Shown piece by piece: positions 18,601 to 27,423 of a stretch of 64,000 bases of DNA (position 1 is its first letter; each line of letters opens with the position of its first letter). The stretch comes from Nostoc sp. XA010 (lineage in GTDB: Bacteria > Cyanobacteriota > Cyanobacteriia > Cyanobacteriales > Nostocaceae): contig NZ_JAIVFX010000002.1 in NCBI RefSeq assembly GCF_020829625.1, forward strand, positions 248,001 to 312,000. The letters are read 5' to 3'. The notes below the pieces were generated by a model, which worked only from the letters and a program-made list of their open reading frames with translations, searched no databases and was not told where the DNA came from. Both the position numbers and the translations under genes were made by a program.

Positions 18601-20540
18601 TCCAATTGAGTTGGGACGATCCAGCAACGGGTGAACGGCGAGAACCAAGGTTGAGTATGCCGATCGCTTTTGGTCGAGAATTCGCTCGTTTACCTGCTGA
18701 ACTTAGGGGAGTACGGGTTTCTCGAATGCTGCTTAACAGTAACGAAGTTTCTCGCTACCATGCCCTAATTGACTGGGAACAAAACCATCTAGTAGTGATT
18801 GACCAAGGCAGCGTTAACGGTGTGTATGTCAACGGTCAACCACAAACGCGCAGTGTTCTGGCTAATGGCGATACGTTGCAAATTGGCCCCTATGCGATCA
18901 CGGTGACATTTGCTGCTAACGTACCCGCACCAGATACTAGCCCTCCTTCAACAATTCATTTCAACGCAAATACCAATCTTCCAGACCCCAGCTTGCCTGT
19001 AGCCCAGCCGCTAACGCCCTTGACGAGTAATTTCCCGCCGCTAGCGTTTCAGGCACAAAAAGTCGCTGTGCAAGCACTTCATGCTACAGGACTGCCAGTA
19101 GATGAATCTGATTATCTAGCGATCGGGGCAGGACTGGGTAGCTTTGTGTGGGCTGATTTGCTGCGAATTAGTGGTGTACGTCCTGACAAAATTGTGGCTT
19201 TGGGATTAGAGGGAGAACCTTACGCTCGTTACAAGCGCCTGTGTTTGAATTCGCAAATTCCTTTATATGAAAGACTGCGTTCTAATTCTGACTCTTGTCC
19301 TGATAATATTTGGGGCTGGCCTAGTTATGCCTTGCGTGAGGCTTGGCACGATTGCACCAAGGGACAGATGAAATCAGCATTCAAATATTTGTGGCAAGTG
19401 TTTGCTGAACCAACATTTGCAGAAACTTATACTCCTCGTGCAGGAAATGTCTTTGATTCCATAGATAGGGAGGCGAAGCGCATTGGCTGGAATCAAATTT
19501 ATCGTTATGGGCGAGTTAGGGGAATTCGCAAAACTGATGATGGCAGATATTGCGTAGCCTATTCTCGCGCCCCAGGAAATTATGCTTTTTTAGTTAGTCG
19601 TTATTTACATTTAGCAACTGGGTATCCAGCAATTCAGTTTCTCCCAGATTTGCAAGCTTATAGAGAAAAATATCAAGATTTTAAATCTGTCGTCAATGCT
19701 TATGAAGCTCACGATCATGTTTATGAGCAACTAGAGCAACAAGGTGGTACGGTATTGATTCGGGGGCGGGGAATTGTGGCTTCGCGGATTTTTCAGCGCA
19801 TTTATGAAGCCAGAAAACGAAATCAGAATATTTCAGTTTTGCACTTGATGCGATCGCCAAAACCTCAAGGCAACAAATTTCAAAATACCCAGCGCCTAGT
19901 CAAAAATCATTACGAATTTCAACCCTTTAACTGGCCAAAAGCCTGTTGGGGCGGCGAACTCCGGGTAATGTTAGAAAAAGCAACTCCCGATGAACGCAAA
20001 CGTTTACTAGCAGACTGGGGTGGAACTACCACCGCCGACCGCCAAGACTGGCAGCAAATTACTGCCCAAGGGTTAAGCGAAGGCTGGTATCAAATTACCT
20101 TCGGTGAGGTTTTGGATGTAGAACGAGATGCCCAAAACCGGACTATTACTCGTATCCGAGAACAAAGCTTTGGGGAAATGAAATTGCTAGCTGACTTTAT
20201 TGTTGATGCTACTGGACTGGATGCCAAGGTAGATGCTAATCCCCTAATAGCAGATTTGGTGAAACATTACAATCTCCCAGTGAATCACTTGGGGCGATTG
20301 ACTGTAGCGAACAATTTTGAACTAGTAGAAATGCGTAGTAATAGAGGTCAAATGTATGCTGCTGGGGCTATAACTTTAGGTGGCTCTTATGCAGCAGTTG
20401 ATAGTTTTTTGGGTTTGCAGTACGCTGCATTAGTCGCCGTTGATGGACTCGCCGCCGCCCGTGCGCCTGGAGTGCATCGTTTGAATACTATAAGTTCCTT
20501 TAGGCAGTGGTTGAAGTGGGTGTTAAATCAGTCACCTTAG
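18585..20540 (+). CDS. FHA domain fused to an FAD/NAD(P)-binding oxidoreductase
   Basis: A 651-residue fusion. Residues about 20-110 are an FHA domain (IAFGREFA, SNEVSRYHALIDW, DQGSVNGVYVNGQ, GDTLQIG). A proline-rich linker leads to a dinucleotide-binding region beginning YLAIGAGLGSFVWADLL (about 180). A second Rossmann segment (TVLIRGRGIVASRIFQRIYEA, about 390) and an FAD-type closing motif with ADFIVDATGLDAK and MYAAGAITLGGSYAAVDSF complete a two-dinucleotide flavoprotein resembling the lysine/ornithine-hydroxylase or thioredoxin-reductase superfamily. The fusion suggests that binding of a phosphothreonine partner controls or localises a redox enzyme. Substrate unknown. Confidence 0.82.
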   Translation: MTNEQIQLSWDDPATGERREPRLSMPIAFGREFARLPAELRGVRVSRMLLNSNEVSRYHALIDWEQNHLVVIDQGSVNGVYVNGQPQTRSVLANGDTLQIGPYAITVTFAANVPAPDTSPPSTIHFNANTNLPDPSLPVAQPLTPLTSNFPPLAFQAQKVAVQALHATGLPVDESDYLAIGAGLGSFVWADLLRISGVRPDKIVALGLEGEPYARYKRLCLNSQIPLYERLRSNSDSCPDNIWGWPSYALREAWHDCTKGQMKSAFKYLWQVFAEPTFAETYTPRAGNVFDSIDREAKRIGWNQIYRYGRVRGIRKTDDGRYCVAYSRAPGNYAFLVSRYLHLATGYPAIQFLPDLQAYREKYQDFKSVVNAYEAHDHVYEQLEQQGGTVLIRGRGIVASRIFQRIYEARKRNQNISVLHLMRSPKPQGNKFQNTQRLVKNHYEFQPFNWPKACWGGELRVMLEKATPDERKRLLADWGGTTTADRQDWQQITAQGLSEGWYQITFGEVLDVERDAQNRTITRIREQSFGEMKLLADFIVDATGLDAKVDANPLIADLVKHYNLPVNHLGRLTVANNFELVEMRSNRGQMYAAGAITLGGSYAAVDSFLGLQYAALVAVDGLAAARAPGVHRLNTISSFRQWLKWVLNQSP

Positions 20541-20619
20541 TTTAAGAAAGCAGGGGGCAGGAGGAATACAGTATTTATCTAGCTGTTTTGAGTACCAAAC
20601 ACCAAGCTTGAAGTTCAAA

Positions 20620-20955
20620 GGTTCAACGCTGATGCTCAGAGGTTCAACGCTGATGCTCAGAGGTTCAACGCTGATGCTCAAAGGTTCAACGCTGATGCTC
20701 AGAGGTTCAACGATGATGCTCAGAGGTTCAACGATGAAGTTCAAAGGTTCAACGATGAAGTTCAAAGGTTCAACGATGAAGTTCAAAGGTTCAACGATGA
20801 AGTTCAGAGGTTCAACGATGAAGTTCAGAGGTTCAACGCTGATGCTCAGAGGTTCAACGATGAAGTTCAAAGGTTCAACGATGAAGTTCAAAGGTTCAAC
20901 GATGAAGTTCAAAGGTTCAACGATGATATTCAGAGGTTCAACGCTGATGCTCAGA
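20620..20955. repeat. 21-bp minisatellite, 16 units
   Basis: Sixteen consecutive 21-bp units starting GGTTCAACG, with variants GCTGATGCTCAGA, GATGAAGTTCAAA and a few mixed forms; a partial unit precedes the array. Three reading frames are open through it (heptads MKFKGST or FNDEVQR on +, NFIVEPL on -), because 21 bp is seven codons. The FNDEVQR frame has no start codon, and neither ORF on the opposite strands has a normal ribosome site, so I treat the array as noncoding. Confidence 0.9.
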
Positions 20956-20968
20956 GGGTCAAGTGGCC

Positions 20969-20995
20969 ATGTCTACGACGGGCTACGCCTACGCA
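20969..20995 (+). repeat. dispersed repeat DR-A, copy 1
   Basis: Copy of ATGTCTACGACGGGCTACGC plus CTACGC, one of six copies in this window. Confidence 0.75.
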
Positions 20996-21160
20996 TAACT
21001 CTTGTATTCTGATATGGTGAGTTAAATCGGCGGTTAAAAACCAATACAGTTTAGTTAACGCCAAAAACCTTAAGCTGCGTAGGTTGGATTGAGGAACGAA
21101 ACCCAACATTTCCGGGGCTTTGTTGGGTTGCGCTTTGCTTAACCCAACCTACAATTCTTT

Positions 21161-21421
21161 CTACTTCCTTTTTTCCCTAGTTGGGCTTACCATCACAGAC
21201 ACTAAAGTTTTAACTAAACCCGTAATCGCCACAATCACAGAAGCAATTCCCCCAATCGACAATGAAGTTAAAATTGCCGCCGCCAGAATAATTTCAGTAG
21301 GGCTGTATCCATCTCGCATCCAAGTAGATGGATTCTCTACCGATGTTGGCGAGGCGGGGATTAATTGCGAAGTTTGGGTGGTTTGATTGGAGTTGGCTGG
21401 AGTTGTTAAGGCAGTTTTCAT
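21161..21421 (-). CDS. small membrane protein of unknown function
   Basis: An 86-residue protein with a polar, Thr/Pro-rich N-terminal 35 residues and two adjacent hydrophobic stretches (EIILAAAILTSLSIGGIAS and IVAITGLVKTLVSVMV), ending in TREKRK. The AAGAGA 9-14 bases before the ATG supports this start. It diverges from the STAND/TPR gene at 21557 and shares a 135-bp promoter region with it. The opposite-strand open frame begins inside a repeat and is less likely. Confidence 0.55.
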   Translation of the reverse strand: MKTALTTPANSNQTTQTSQLIPASPTSVENPSTWMRDGYSPTEIILAAAILTSLSIGGIASVIVAITGLVKTLVSVMVSPTREKRK

Positions 21422-21500
21422 GGCTTGAATCTCTTTTAAATGTTTCTATGCAAATGATATTTGTGCCAGGAGAAGAAGAGATTCCATAGAAATAGAGACA

Positions 21501-21529
21501 AAGTAGACAGAAGGTAGAAATTAAGTAGA
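21501..21529. promoter_or_regulatory. three AAGTAGA iterons at 11-bp spacing
   Basis: AAGTAGA (21501), AGGTAGA (21512) and AAGTAGA (21523) repeat with an 11-bp period, about 28-56 bases before the ATG of the STAND gene. One helical turn spacing suggests a same-face protein binding site. Only one copy is kept upstream of the paralogue (25318). Confidence 0.45.
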
Positions 21530-21556
21530 ATCGAGAAGAAATCTCACAAGCTGTCT

Positions 21557-23947
21557 ATGCAATGGGTTGATTTTCTAGCCAATGAAGCTGCTACTAATAG
21601 CTTATCCCCAGAGCAAACGGCAGCTTTTGTAGAGCGTTTGAAGACTGAAAACTCAGGTAAGAGTGAGGCAAAACTTGCCAGCGAGTTAAACATCGGTGCG
21701 GCTGCTTTCAAAAAGCGGATGACTGAGGTTTATGACAAATTCGCCCAGAGTTATCCTGAGTTAGCCAATTCTGAAAGCCGGGGTAAGCTAGAAAAGTTAC
21801 GGGCTTGCCTGACAAGGAAATATAATGGCGGGCAAGATGCCCAACCCACAATTAAAGAAATTCATCAAAATATTCCTCCTGCTGTCCCATTTGAAAAATT
21901 TGTGGGACGTGAGGCGGAACTACAAAACCTGCACCAGCAATTACAAACATCTCGGCAAGTTGCAATTGTCGCTGTGGCGGGTATGGGTGGAGTAGGCAAA
22001 ACTGAACTCGCTACCCAATATGCCAAACAGCACTTGCAGAATTATCAAGGTGGGGTTTGCTGGTTATCTGCACAAGGAATAGATGTCGGAATTCAGATTC
22101 TCAGATTTGCTGAACTGAAATTTAAACTCATTGCACCGGACGATTGGGAATTAGCAGATAGGCTGAGATACTGCTGGCAAAATTGGCAACAAGGTGAAGT
22201 ACTGCTGGTGTTTGATAATGTCACCGACTACAAAACACAGGTTCAGCCTTATCTACCCCCACAATCACCCCGGTTTAAAGTATTGCTGACAACGCGCTTA
22301 GGGTTTGATAGAACTTTGCCGCAATTATCTTTGGGTGTTCTCAAACCATTGGCGGCGATGAAATTATTAAAATCGCTGGTTGACAAAGAACGACTGAAAA
22401 GCGAACCTTGGGTTGCGAGAAAAATTTGTAAATTCTTGGGATATTTGCCTTTGGCGTTAGAGTTAGTGGGGCGATATCTGGATACAATGCCAGATTTGTC
22501 TCTGGAGACACTGCTGAAGCGGTTAGAGAAAAAGCGACTCGAACATGAAGCAATAGCCGAGGCTAACTCATTGATGCGTTATGAATACGGCGTTGCTGAA
22601 GCCTTTGCATTGAGTTGGGAACAGTTGGATGAGAAAGCACAAGGTGTTGGCTGTTGGCTGAGTTTGTATGCTTTAGCTGATATTCCTTTTTCTGTTGAGG
22701 CGATAGAAGATGACGATGAACAAGAATTCAGGGAGAAAGCTATAGCTGAGTTGCGAAAACTGCATTTAATACAATGGCAAAGTAAAGGAATTTATCGTCT
22801 ACATCCACTGATTCGGCAATTTTTCCAAATGAAGTTGGATGAGTCAAGTAATGCAGATGAGGTGAAAACTGCTTTTGCGGCGCAGATGGTAGAGGTGGCA
22901 AAGCAAATTCCTCCACAGCCTAACCGTGAAGATATTTTAAACCTCACTCCACATATCCCCCATCTTGCAGAAGTTGCAACCTACTTATCCCAATATCTCA
23001 GCGACGAGGATTTAATTTGGCCTTTCACAGGCTTAGGCTGGTTTTATCAAGGTCAAGGACTTTATCAGCAAGCAGAACCTTGGTACAAACTATGTCTAAA
23101 GGTAGCTGAAAATCGCCTTGGTTTAGAACATCCCGATGTCGCCACTAGCCTGAACAATCTGGCAGCACTCTACGGTTATACAGGACGTTATAGCGAAGCC
23201 GAACCCTTGTATCAGCGAGCTTTGGAACTGAGAAAATACTTACTGAGAGACAACCATCCTCATATCGCCACTAGCCTAAACAATCTCGCAGGACTCTACA
23301 AATCTACGGGACGCTACAGTGAAGCTGAACCCCTGTTTCAGCAAGCTTTGGCACTGAGAAAACGCTTACTGGGAGACAACCACTCCGATGTCGCCACAAG
23401 CCTGAACAATCTCGCAGGACTCTACCAATCTACACAACGCTACAGTGAAGCTGAAGTTCTGTATCAGCAAGCTTTATCACTAAGAAAATGCTTACTGGGA
23501 GACAACCATTCCGATGTCGCCACAAGCCTGAACAATCTCGCAGTACTCTATTATTCTACAGGACGCCACAGCGAAGCCGAACCCCTTTATCAGCAAGCTT
23601 TGGCACTGAGAAAACGCTTACTGGGAGACAAGCATCCCGATGTTGCCAATAGCTTGAACAATCTCGCAATACTCTATTATTCTACAGGACGCTACAGCGA
23701 AGCCGAACCCTTGCTTGAGCAGGCTTTGGCACTGAGAAAACGCTTACTGGGAGAGAAACATCCTGATGTCGCCGATAGCCTGAATAATCTTGCAGCACTC
23801 TACAAATTGATAAGACGCTACAGTGAAGCCGAACCATTATTTCAACAAGCTTTGGTAATTTGTGAACATACTTTAGGTGTAGGTCATCCCGATACAATAA
23901 GGGTTCGGGGAAATTATGCAATATTTTTAAGAGAAGCATATTCCTAA
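21557..23947 (+). CDS. STAND NTPase: N-terminal helical domain, NB-ARC, TPR repeats
   Basis: A 796-residue signal-transduction ATPase. Residues 1-90 form a helical adaptor-like domain (SEAKLASELNIGAAAFKKRM). The NB-ARC core follows: GREAELQNL, P-loop GMGGVGKT (142-149), Walker B EVLLVFDN (214-221), TTR sensor (245-247), and GYLPLALELVG. A winged-helix-like segment leads to six 42-residue kinesin-light-chain type TPRs (SLNNLAxLYxSTGRYSEAEPLxQQAL) at about 520-780. Such proteins sense a ligand through the repeats and switch oligomeric state by nucleotide exchange; some bacterial relatives act in antiphage defence. A truncated paralogue lies 1.4 kb downstream. Confidence 0.9.
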   Translation: MQWVDFLANEAATNSLSPEQTAAFVERLKTENSGKSEAKLASELNIGAAAFKKRMTEVYDKFAQSYPELANSESRGKLEKLRACLTRKYNGGQDAQPTIKEIHQNIPPAVPFEKFVGREAELQNLHQQLQTSRQVAIVAVAGMGGVGKTELATQYAKQHLQNYQGGVCWLSAQGIDVGIQILRFAELKFKLIAPDDWELADRLRYCWQNWQQGEVLLVFDNVTDYKTQVQPYLPPQSPRFKVLLTTRLGFDRTLPQLSLGVLKPLAAMKLLKSLVDKERLKSEPWVARKICKFLGYLPLALELVGRYLDTMPDLSLETLLKRLEKKRLEHEAIAEANSLMRYEYGVAEAFALSWEQLDEKAQGVGCWLSLYALADIPFSVEAIEDDDEQEFREKAIAELRKLHLIQWQSKGIYRLHPLIRQFFQMKLDESSNADEVKTAFAAQMVEVAKQIPPQPNREDILNLTPHIPHLAEVATYLSQYLSDEDLIWPFTGLGWFYQGQGLYQQAEPWYKLCLKVAENRLGLEHPDVATSLNNLAALYGYTGRYSEAEPLYQRALELRKYLLRDNHPHIATSLNNLAGLYKSTGRYSEAEPLFQQALALRKRLLGDNHSDVATSLNNLAGLYQSTQRYSEAEVLYQQALSLRKCLLGDNHSDVATSLNNLAVLYYSTGRHSEAEPLYQQALALRKRLLGDKHPDVANSLNNLAILYYSTGRYSEAEPLLEQALALRKRLLGEKHPDVADSLNNLAALYKLIRRYSEAEPLFQQALVICEHTLGVGHPDTIRVRGNYAIFLREAYS

Positions 23948-24096
23948 CGATTGCCTCCGGCACGCTAGGCGAACGCACCCTTTCAAAAAATCACATCAAA
24001 TGGATGCCACACAACAGTTGTAGTTAAAATTTTAGCAGCAATCGCCCATCACTTCTAACTTCAAACAGCGATCGCTCCCTCTTAATTTCTTCCTCG

Positions 24097-24131
24097 GTGT
24101 CCTCTGCGCCTCTGCGGTTCGATTCTCATGC
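24097..24131. repeat. 35-bp direct repeat left of the toxin-antitoxin pair
   Basis: GTGTCCTCTGCGCCTCTGCG and the 15 bases after it are identical to 25102-25136. The two copies bracket the UPF0175/DUF3368 gene pair. Confidence 0.8.
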
Positions 24132-24163
24132 CCCCACATATCCAAAGTACAGTAAAGAATAGA

Positions 24164-24192
24164 GCGTAGGCGTAGCCCGTCGTAGACATCGC
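24164..24192 (-). repeat. dispersed repeat DR-A, copy 2
   Basis: Inverted copy (GCGTAGGCGTAGCCCGTCGT then AGACATCGC), the fullest copy in the window. Confidence 0.75.
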
Positions 24193-24277
24193 TAGCTGTT
24201 TCGAGGTTCAAAGGCTTAATATTAGCGCTCTTGACTCTAAGCAGAAGAATACTCTCTAATAAACTGAGGATAAATTT

Positions 24278-24532
24278 ATGCGAACAGTACCAATCCAATT
24301 ACCAGAAACAGTATTTTCAGCACTTCGTAAAAATCCTGAAGAATTCATCCAAGAAATGCGAATTGCCGCCGCAGTTAAATGGTATGAATTAGGTGACATA
24401 TCACAAGCCAAAGCAAGAGAAATTGCTGGGCTAACTCGTGCTGAATTTATTAATGCCTTATCACGCTATCAAGTAGATTTTATGCAATCTACAGCCCAAG
24501 AGTTAGCCCAGGAACTGGCAAATGTCGATTAA
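24278..24532 (+). CDS. UPF0175-family antitoxin-like protein
   Basis: An 84-residue protein of the UPF0175 family (TVFSALRKNPEEFIQEMRIAAAVKWYELGDISQAKAREIAGLTRAEFINALSRY), a small HTH-like fold often encoded before a DUF3368 protein as an antitoxin. GAGGAT lies 8-13 bases upstream of the ATG. It overlaps the next gene by 11 bases, so translation is coupled. Confidence 0.88.
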   Translation: MRTVPIQLPETVFSALRKNPEEFIQEMRIAAAVKWYELGDISQAKAREIAGLTRAEFINALSRYQVDFMQSTAQELAQELANVD

Positions 24533-25004
24533 TTGTGTAATTATTAACTCTTCACCTTTGATTGTTCTTCTCAAAAGTCAGCAAGCAAAATTACTTCCAC
24601 AATTATTTACAGAAATTTTAGTTCCATTAGGTGTTTTTGAAGAAGTCACAACAAAAGATGATGTGGCATCAACACAATTACCCAATATTTCTTGGATACA
24701 AACAGTAGAAGTTAATACTATTGATCCTGTTGTAGCAGCTTGGGATTTAGGAAAAGGAGAATCCCAAGTATTGAGTTTGGCACTAAAAAATTCAGACTGT
24801 GCCGTTATTGTTGACGATAGGGCAGCACGGCGTTGTGCTCAAGCTTTAGGTATTACTACTATCAGAACAGGAGGCTTGCTGATATTAGCAAAAAGACGTG
24901 GACTAATCCCAAGCATATCTCCTGGAATTCAAGCTTTGCGTGACGCTGGTTTGTGGTTATCCGATACTTTGGTCAATTTGCTTAAACAACAAGCAGGGGA
25001 ATAG
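24522..25004 (+). CDS. DUF3368 PIN-like toxin
   Basis: A 160-residue protein of the DUF3368 family, a PIN-like nuclease fold. Acidic positions fit the PIN active site: NSSPLIVLLK at the start (S in place of the usual Asp), GKGESQVLSLAL in the middle with the conserved Glu, and VDDRAARRCAQALG. Expected to be an RNase toxin neutralised by the UPF0175 protein encoded just before. The pair sits between two STAND/TPR paralogues and between 35-bp direct repeats. Confidence 0.87.
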   Translation: MSINCVIINSSPLIVLLKSQQAKLLPQLFTEILVPLGVFEEVTTKDDVASTQLPNISWIQTVEVNTIDPVVAAWDLGKGESQVLSLALKNSDCAVIVDDRAARRCAQALGITTIRTGGLLILAKRRGLIPSISPGIQALRDAGLWLSDTLVNLLKQQAGE

Positions 25005-25101
25005 CGATCGCTTACAAATTATAACCTCAAATGGCGATGTTTCCGGTAAGCTTTCCTACGGAACTCTGCGCGAACGCTGCTCATTCTTAATCTCTTTCTC
25101 C

Positions 25102-25136
25102 GTGTCCTCTGCGCCTCTGCGGTTCGATTCTCATGC
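25102..25136. repeat. 35-bp direct repeat right of the toxin-antitoxin pair
   Basis: Identical to 24097-24131. Offset between copies is 1005 bp. Confidence 0.8.
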
Positions 25137-25154
25137 TAATTAACAACGTGCCCA

Positions 25155-25178
25155 AGCGTAGCCCGTCATAAACATTGC
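25155..25178 (-). repeat. dispersed repeat DR-A, degenerate copy 3
   Basis: AGCGTAGCCCGTCATAAACA then TTGC, a diverged inverted copy next to the 35-bp repeat, in the same order as copy 2. Confidence 0.55.
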
Positions 25179-25351
25179 ATAGCCATTTTAAGTACAAAAC
25201 TCGAAATTTGAGATTCAAAGGCTCAAATGGCGATGTCTAACCGCAAGCACTGCTTTTAAATGTTTCTATGCAAATGGTATTTTTACCCCAAAGAGAGGAG
25301 ATTTCCAAATGAAGACAAAGTAGAATTAAAAATAAATATCACAAGCTGTTT

Positions 25352-27244
25352 ATGCAATGGGCTAATTTTCTAGCCAAAGAAGCTGCTACTCATAGCTTAT
25401 CTCTAGAGCAAACAGCAGCTTTTTTAAAGTATTTTAATAATGATAATTTAGGTAAAAGTGAAGCTAAACTTATCAGCGAATTAAACGTTGATGTTGCTGC
25501 TTTCAGAAAGTGGATGGGTGAGATATATGAAAAGTTCGCTCAGAGTTATCCTGAGTTAGCTATTTCTAACAATTGGGACAAACTAGAAACCTTACAAGCT
25601 TACCTGAGGGCGAAATATAATAGCAAATTGGATGTCCTCAAACCATCGGCGGCGATGAAATTATTAAAAACGCTGGTGATTCGGGAAAGACTGCAACAAG
25701 AACCTTGGGTTGCGAGAAGAATTTGTAAATTTTTAGGATATTTGCCTTTAGCGCTAGAGTTAGTAGGGCGATATCTGGATAAAATGCCAGATTTGTCTCT
25801 GGAAACACTGCTGAAGCGGCTAGAGAAAAAACGAGTGGAACATGAATCAGTAGTCAATGCTAGCTCATTGATGTCTTATGAATACGGTGTAGCTGAAGCT
25901 TTTGAATTAAGTTGGGAACAGTTGGATGAAAATGCACAAAGCTTTGGCTGTTTGCTAAGTTTGTGTGCCTTAGCTGACATTCCCTTATCTCTTGAGACGA
26001 TAGAAGATAACAAAAAACAACAGCTTTGGCAGAAAGCCATAGCCGATTTACTAGAATTGCATTTACTACAACAGAAAAGTAAAGGAATTTATTGTCTAAA
26101 TCCCCTCATTCGGCAACTTTTTAAAATGAAGTTGGATAAGTCAAATGAGGCGGATGAAGCAAAAACTAAGTTTGCAGGGATGATGTTAGAGGTAGCAAAG
26201 CTAATTCCGCAACAGCCCAACCCTGAAGATATTCTCAACCTCACTCCACATATCCCGCACATTATAGAAGTTGCAACCCACATATCCCAGTATGTAGGCG
26301 ATGAAAATCTAATCACTCTGTTTACCAAATTGTCATGGTTTTATCAAGGACAAGGACTTTATCAGCAAGCAGAATATTGGTTGCAACAGTGTGTAGAACT
26401 GACTCAAAATCGTCTTGGTTTAGAACATACCGATGTCGCTGCTAGTTTGAACAATTTAGCAGGATTTTACAAATCTACAGGACGCTATAGGGAAGCTGAA
26501 ACTTTGTATCAGCAAGCTTTAGAACTGAGCAAACGCCTGCTGGGAGACAACCATGTTGATGTCGCCGCTAGCCTAAATAATTTAGCACAACTTTATGATT
26601 CTATAGGACGTTACAGCGAAGCCGAACCTCTATATCAACAAGCTTTAAAACTGAGAAAACGCCTGCTGGGAGAAGAACATACCGATGTCGCCACTACCCT
26701 AAGCTATTTAGCATTACTCTATGAATCCATAGGACGCTATAACCAAGCCGAACCTTTGTATCAGCAAGCTTTGAAACTGTGGAAACGCCTAGTGGGAGAA
26801 GAACATCCCCATGTCGCTACTACCTTGAACAATTTAGGAGCATTGTACTGTTACACAGGACGCTACAGCAAAGCTGAACCCTTGCTTAAAAAAGCTTTAG
26901 AACTGAGAAAACGCTTGCTGGGAGAGAACCATCTTGATGTCGCTACTAGCCTGAATAATTTAGCACAACTCTACGAATCTACAGAACGTTACAGCAAAGC
27001 CGAACCCTTGTATCAAGAAGCTTTAGAAGTGAGTAAAGGCTTGCTGGGAGATAATCATCCTGATGTCGCCATTAGTCTGAACAATCTCGCAGCACTCTAC
27101 CGTAATATAAGACGCTACAGAAAAGCCAAACCCTTATTTGAGCAAGCTTTAAAAATTTGTGAACAAACTTTAGGTGTAAGTCATCCTACTACTATGACGA
27201 TTCGGGCAAATTATGCCAGCTTTTTAAGAGAAGCATATCACTAG
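25352..27244 (+). CDS. STAND paralogue lacking the nucleotide-binding core, TPR repeats
   Basis: A 630-residue paralogue of the 21557 gene. It keeps the N-terminal adaptor domain (1-90), then jumps from KYNSKLD directly to VLKPSAAMKLL, which corresponds to residue 261 of the paralogue. This in-frame loss of 166 residues removes the P-loop, Walker B and TTR motifs. The rest is intact: GYLPLALELVG, the winged-helix-like part, and six 42-residue TPRs. The long open frame suggests it is still expressed, perhaps as a scaffold or a dominant partner of the full-length protein, but it cannot bind ATP by the NB-ARC route. The upstream region is also duplicated from the paralogue. Confidence 0.85.
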   Translation: MQWANFLAKEAATHSLSLEQTAAFLKYFNNDNLGKSEAKLISELNVDVAAFRKWMGEIYEKFAQSYPELAISNNWDKLETLQAYLRAKYNSKLDVLKPSAAMKLLKTLVIRERLQQEPWVARRICKFLGYLPLALELVGRYLDKMPDLSLETLLKRLEKKRVEHESVVNASSLMSYEYGVAEAFELSWEQLDENAQSFGCLLSLCALADIPLSLETIEDNKKQQLWQKAIADLLELHLLQQKSKGIYCLNPLIRQLFKMKLDKSNEADEAKTKFAGMMLEVAKLIPQQPNPEDILNLTPHIPHIIEVATHISQYVGDENLITLFTKLSWFYQGQGLYQQAEYWLQQCVELTQNRLGLEHTDVAASLNNLAGFYKSTGRYREAETLYQQALELSKRLLGDNHVDVAASLNNLAQLYDSIGRYSEAEPLYQQALKLRKRLLGEEHTDVATTLSYLALLYESIGRYNQAEPLYQQALKLWKRLVGEEHPHVATTLNNLGALYCYTGRYSKAEPLLKKALELRKRLLGENHLDVATSLNNLAQLYESTERYSKAEPLYQEALEVSKGLLGDNHPDVAISLNNLAALYRNIRRYRKAKPLFEQALKICEQTLGVSHPTTMTIRANYASFLREAYH

Positions 27245-27259
27245 CGATCGCAAGGCGGA

Positions 27260-27283
27260 AGTCAAAAGTCAAAAGTCAAAAGT
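27260..27283. repeat. heptanucleotide repeat AGTCAAA x3
   Basis: Three direct copies of AGTCAAA plus AGT, reverse complement of the unit at 902; the flanking CAAGGCGGA mirrors the tail there. Confidence 0.8.
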
Positions 27284-27423
27284 ATTATGGAATAATCTCT
27301 TTAGGGATTCTAAATGGTTGCTCTATTTACGCCGTGTCGTACTAGCGATCGCTTGGCCTAATTCGTAATTCGTAATTAGTTAAAATCTATCCCCCTCTCC
27401 CCCAGCGAAGAAGGGGATAAATT

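Noticed and set aside
20532..21012. Open frames on both strands (126 and 134 codons) over the 21-bp array
   Set aside because: They arise from a repeat whose length is a multiple of three; no proper ribosome site, signal or non-repeat domain.
24111..24131. GGTTCGATTCTC resembling a tRNA T-arm, also at 25116
   Set aside because: No matching acceptor, D or anticodon stems; it belongs to the 35-bp direct repeat.
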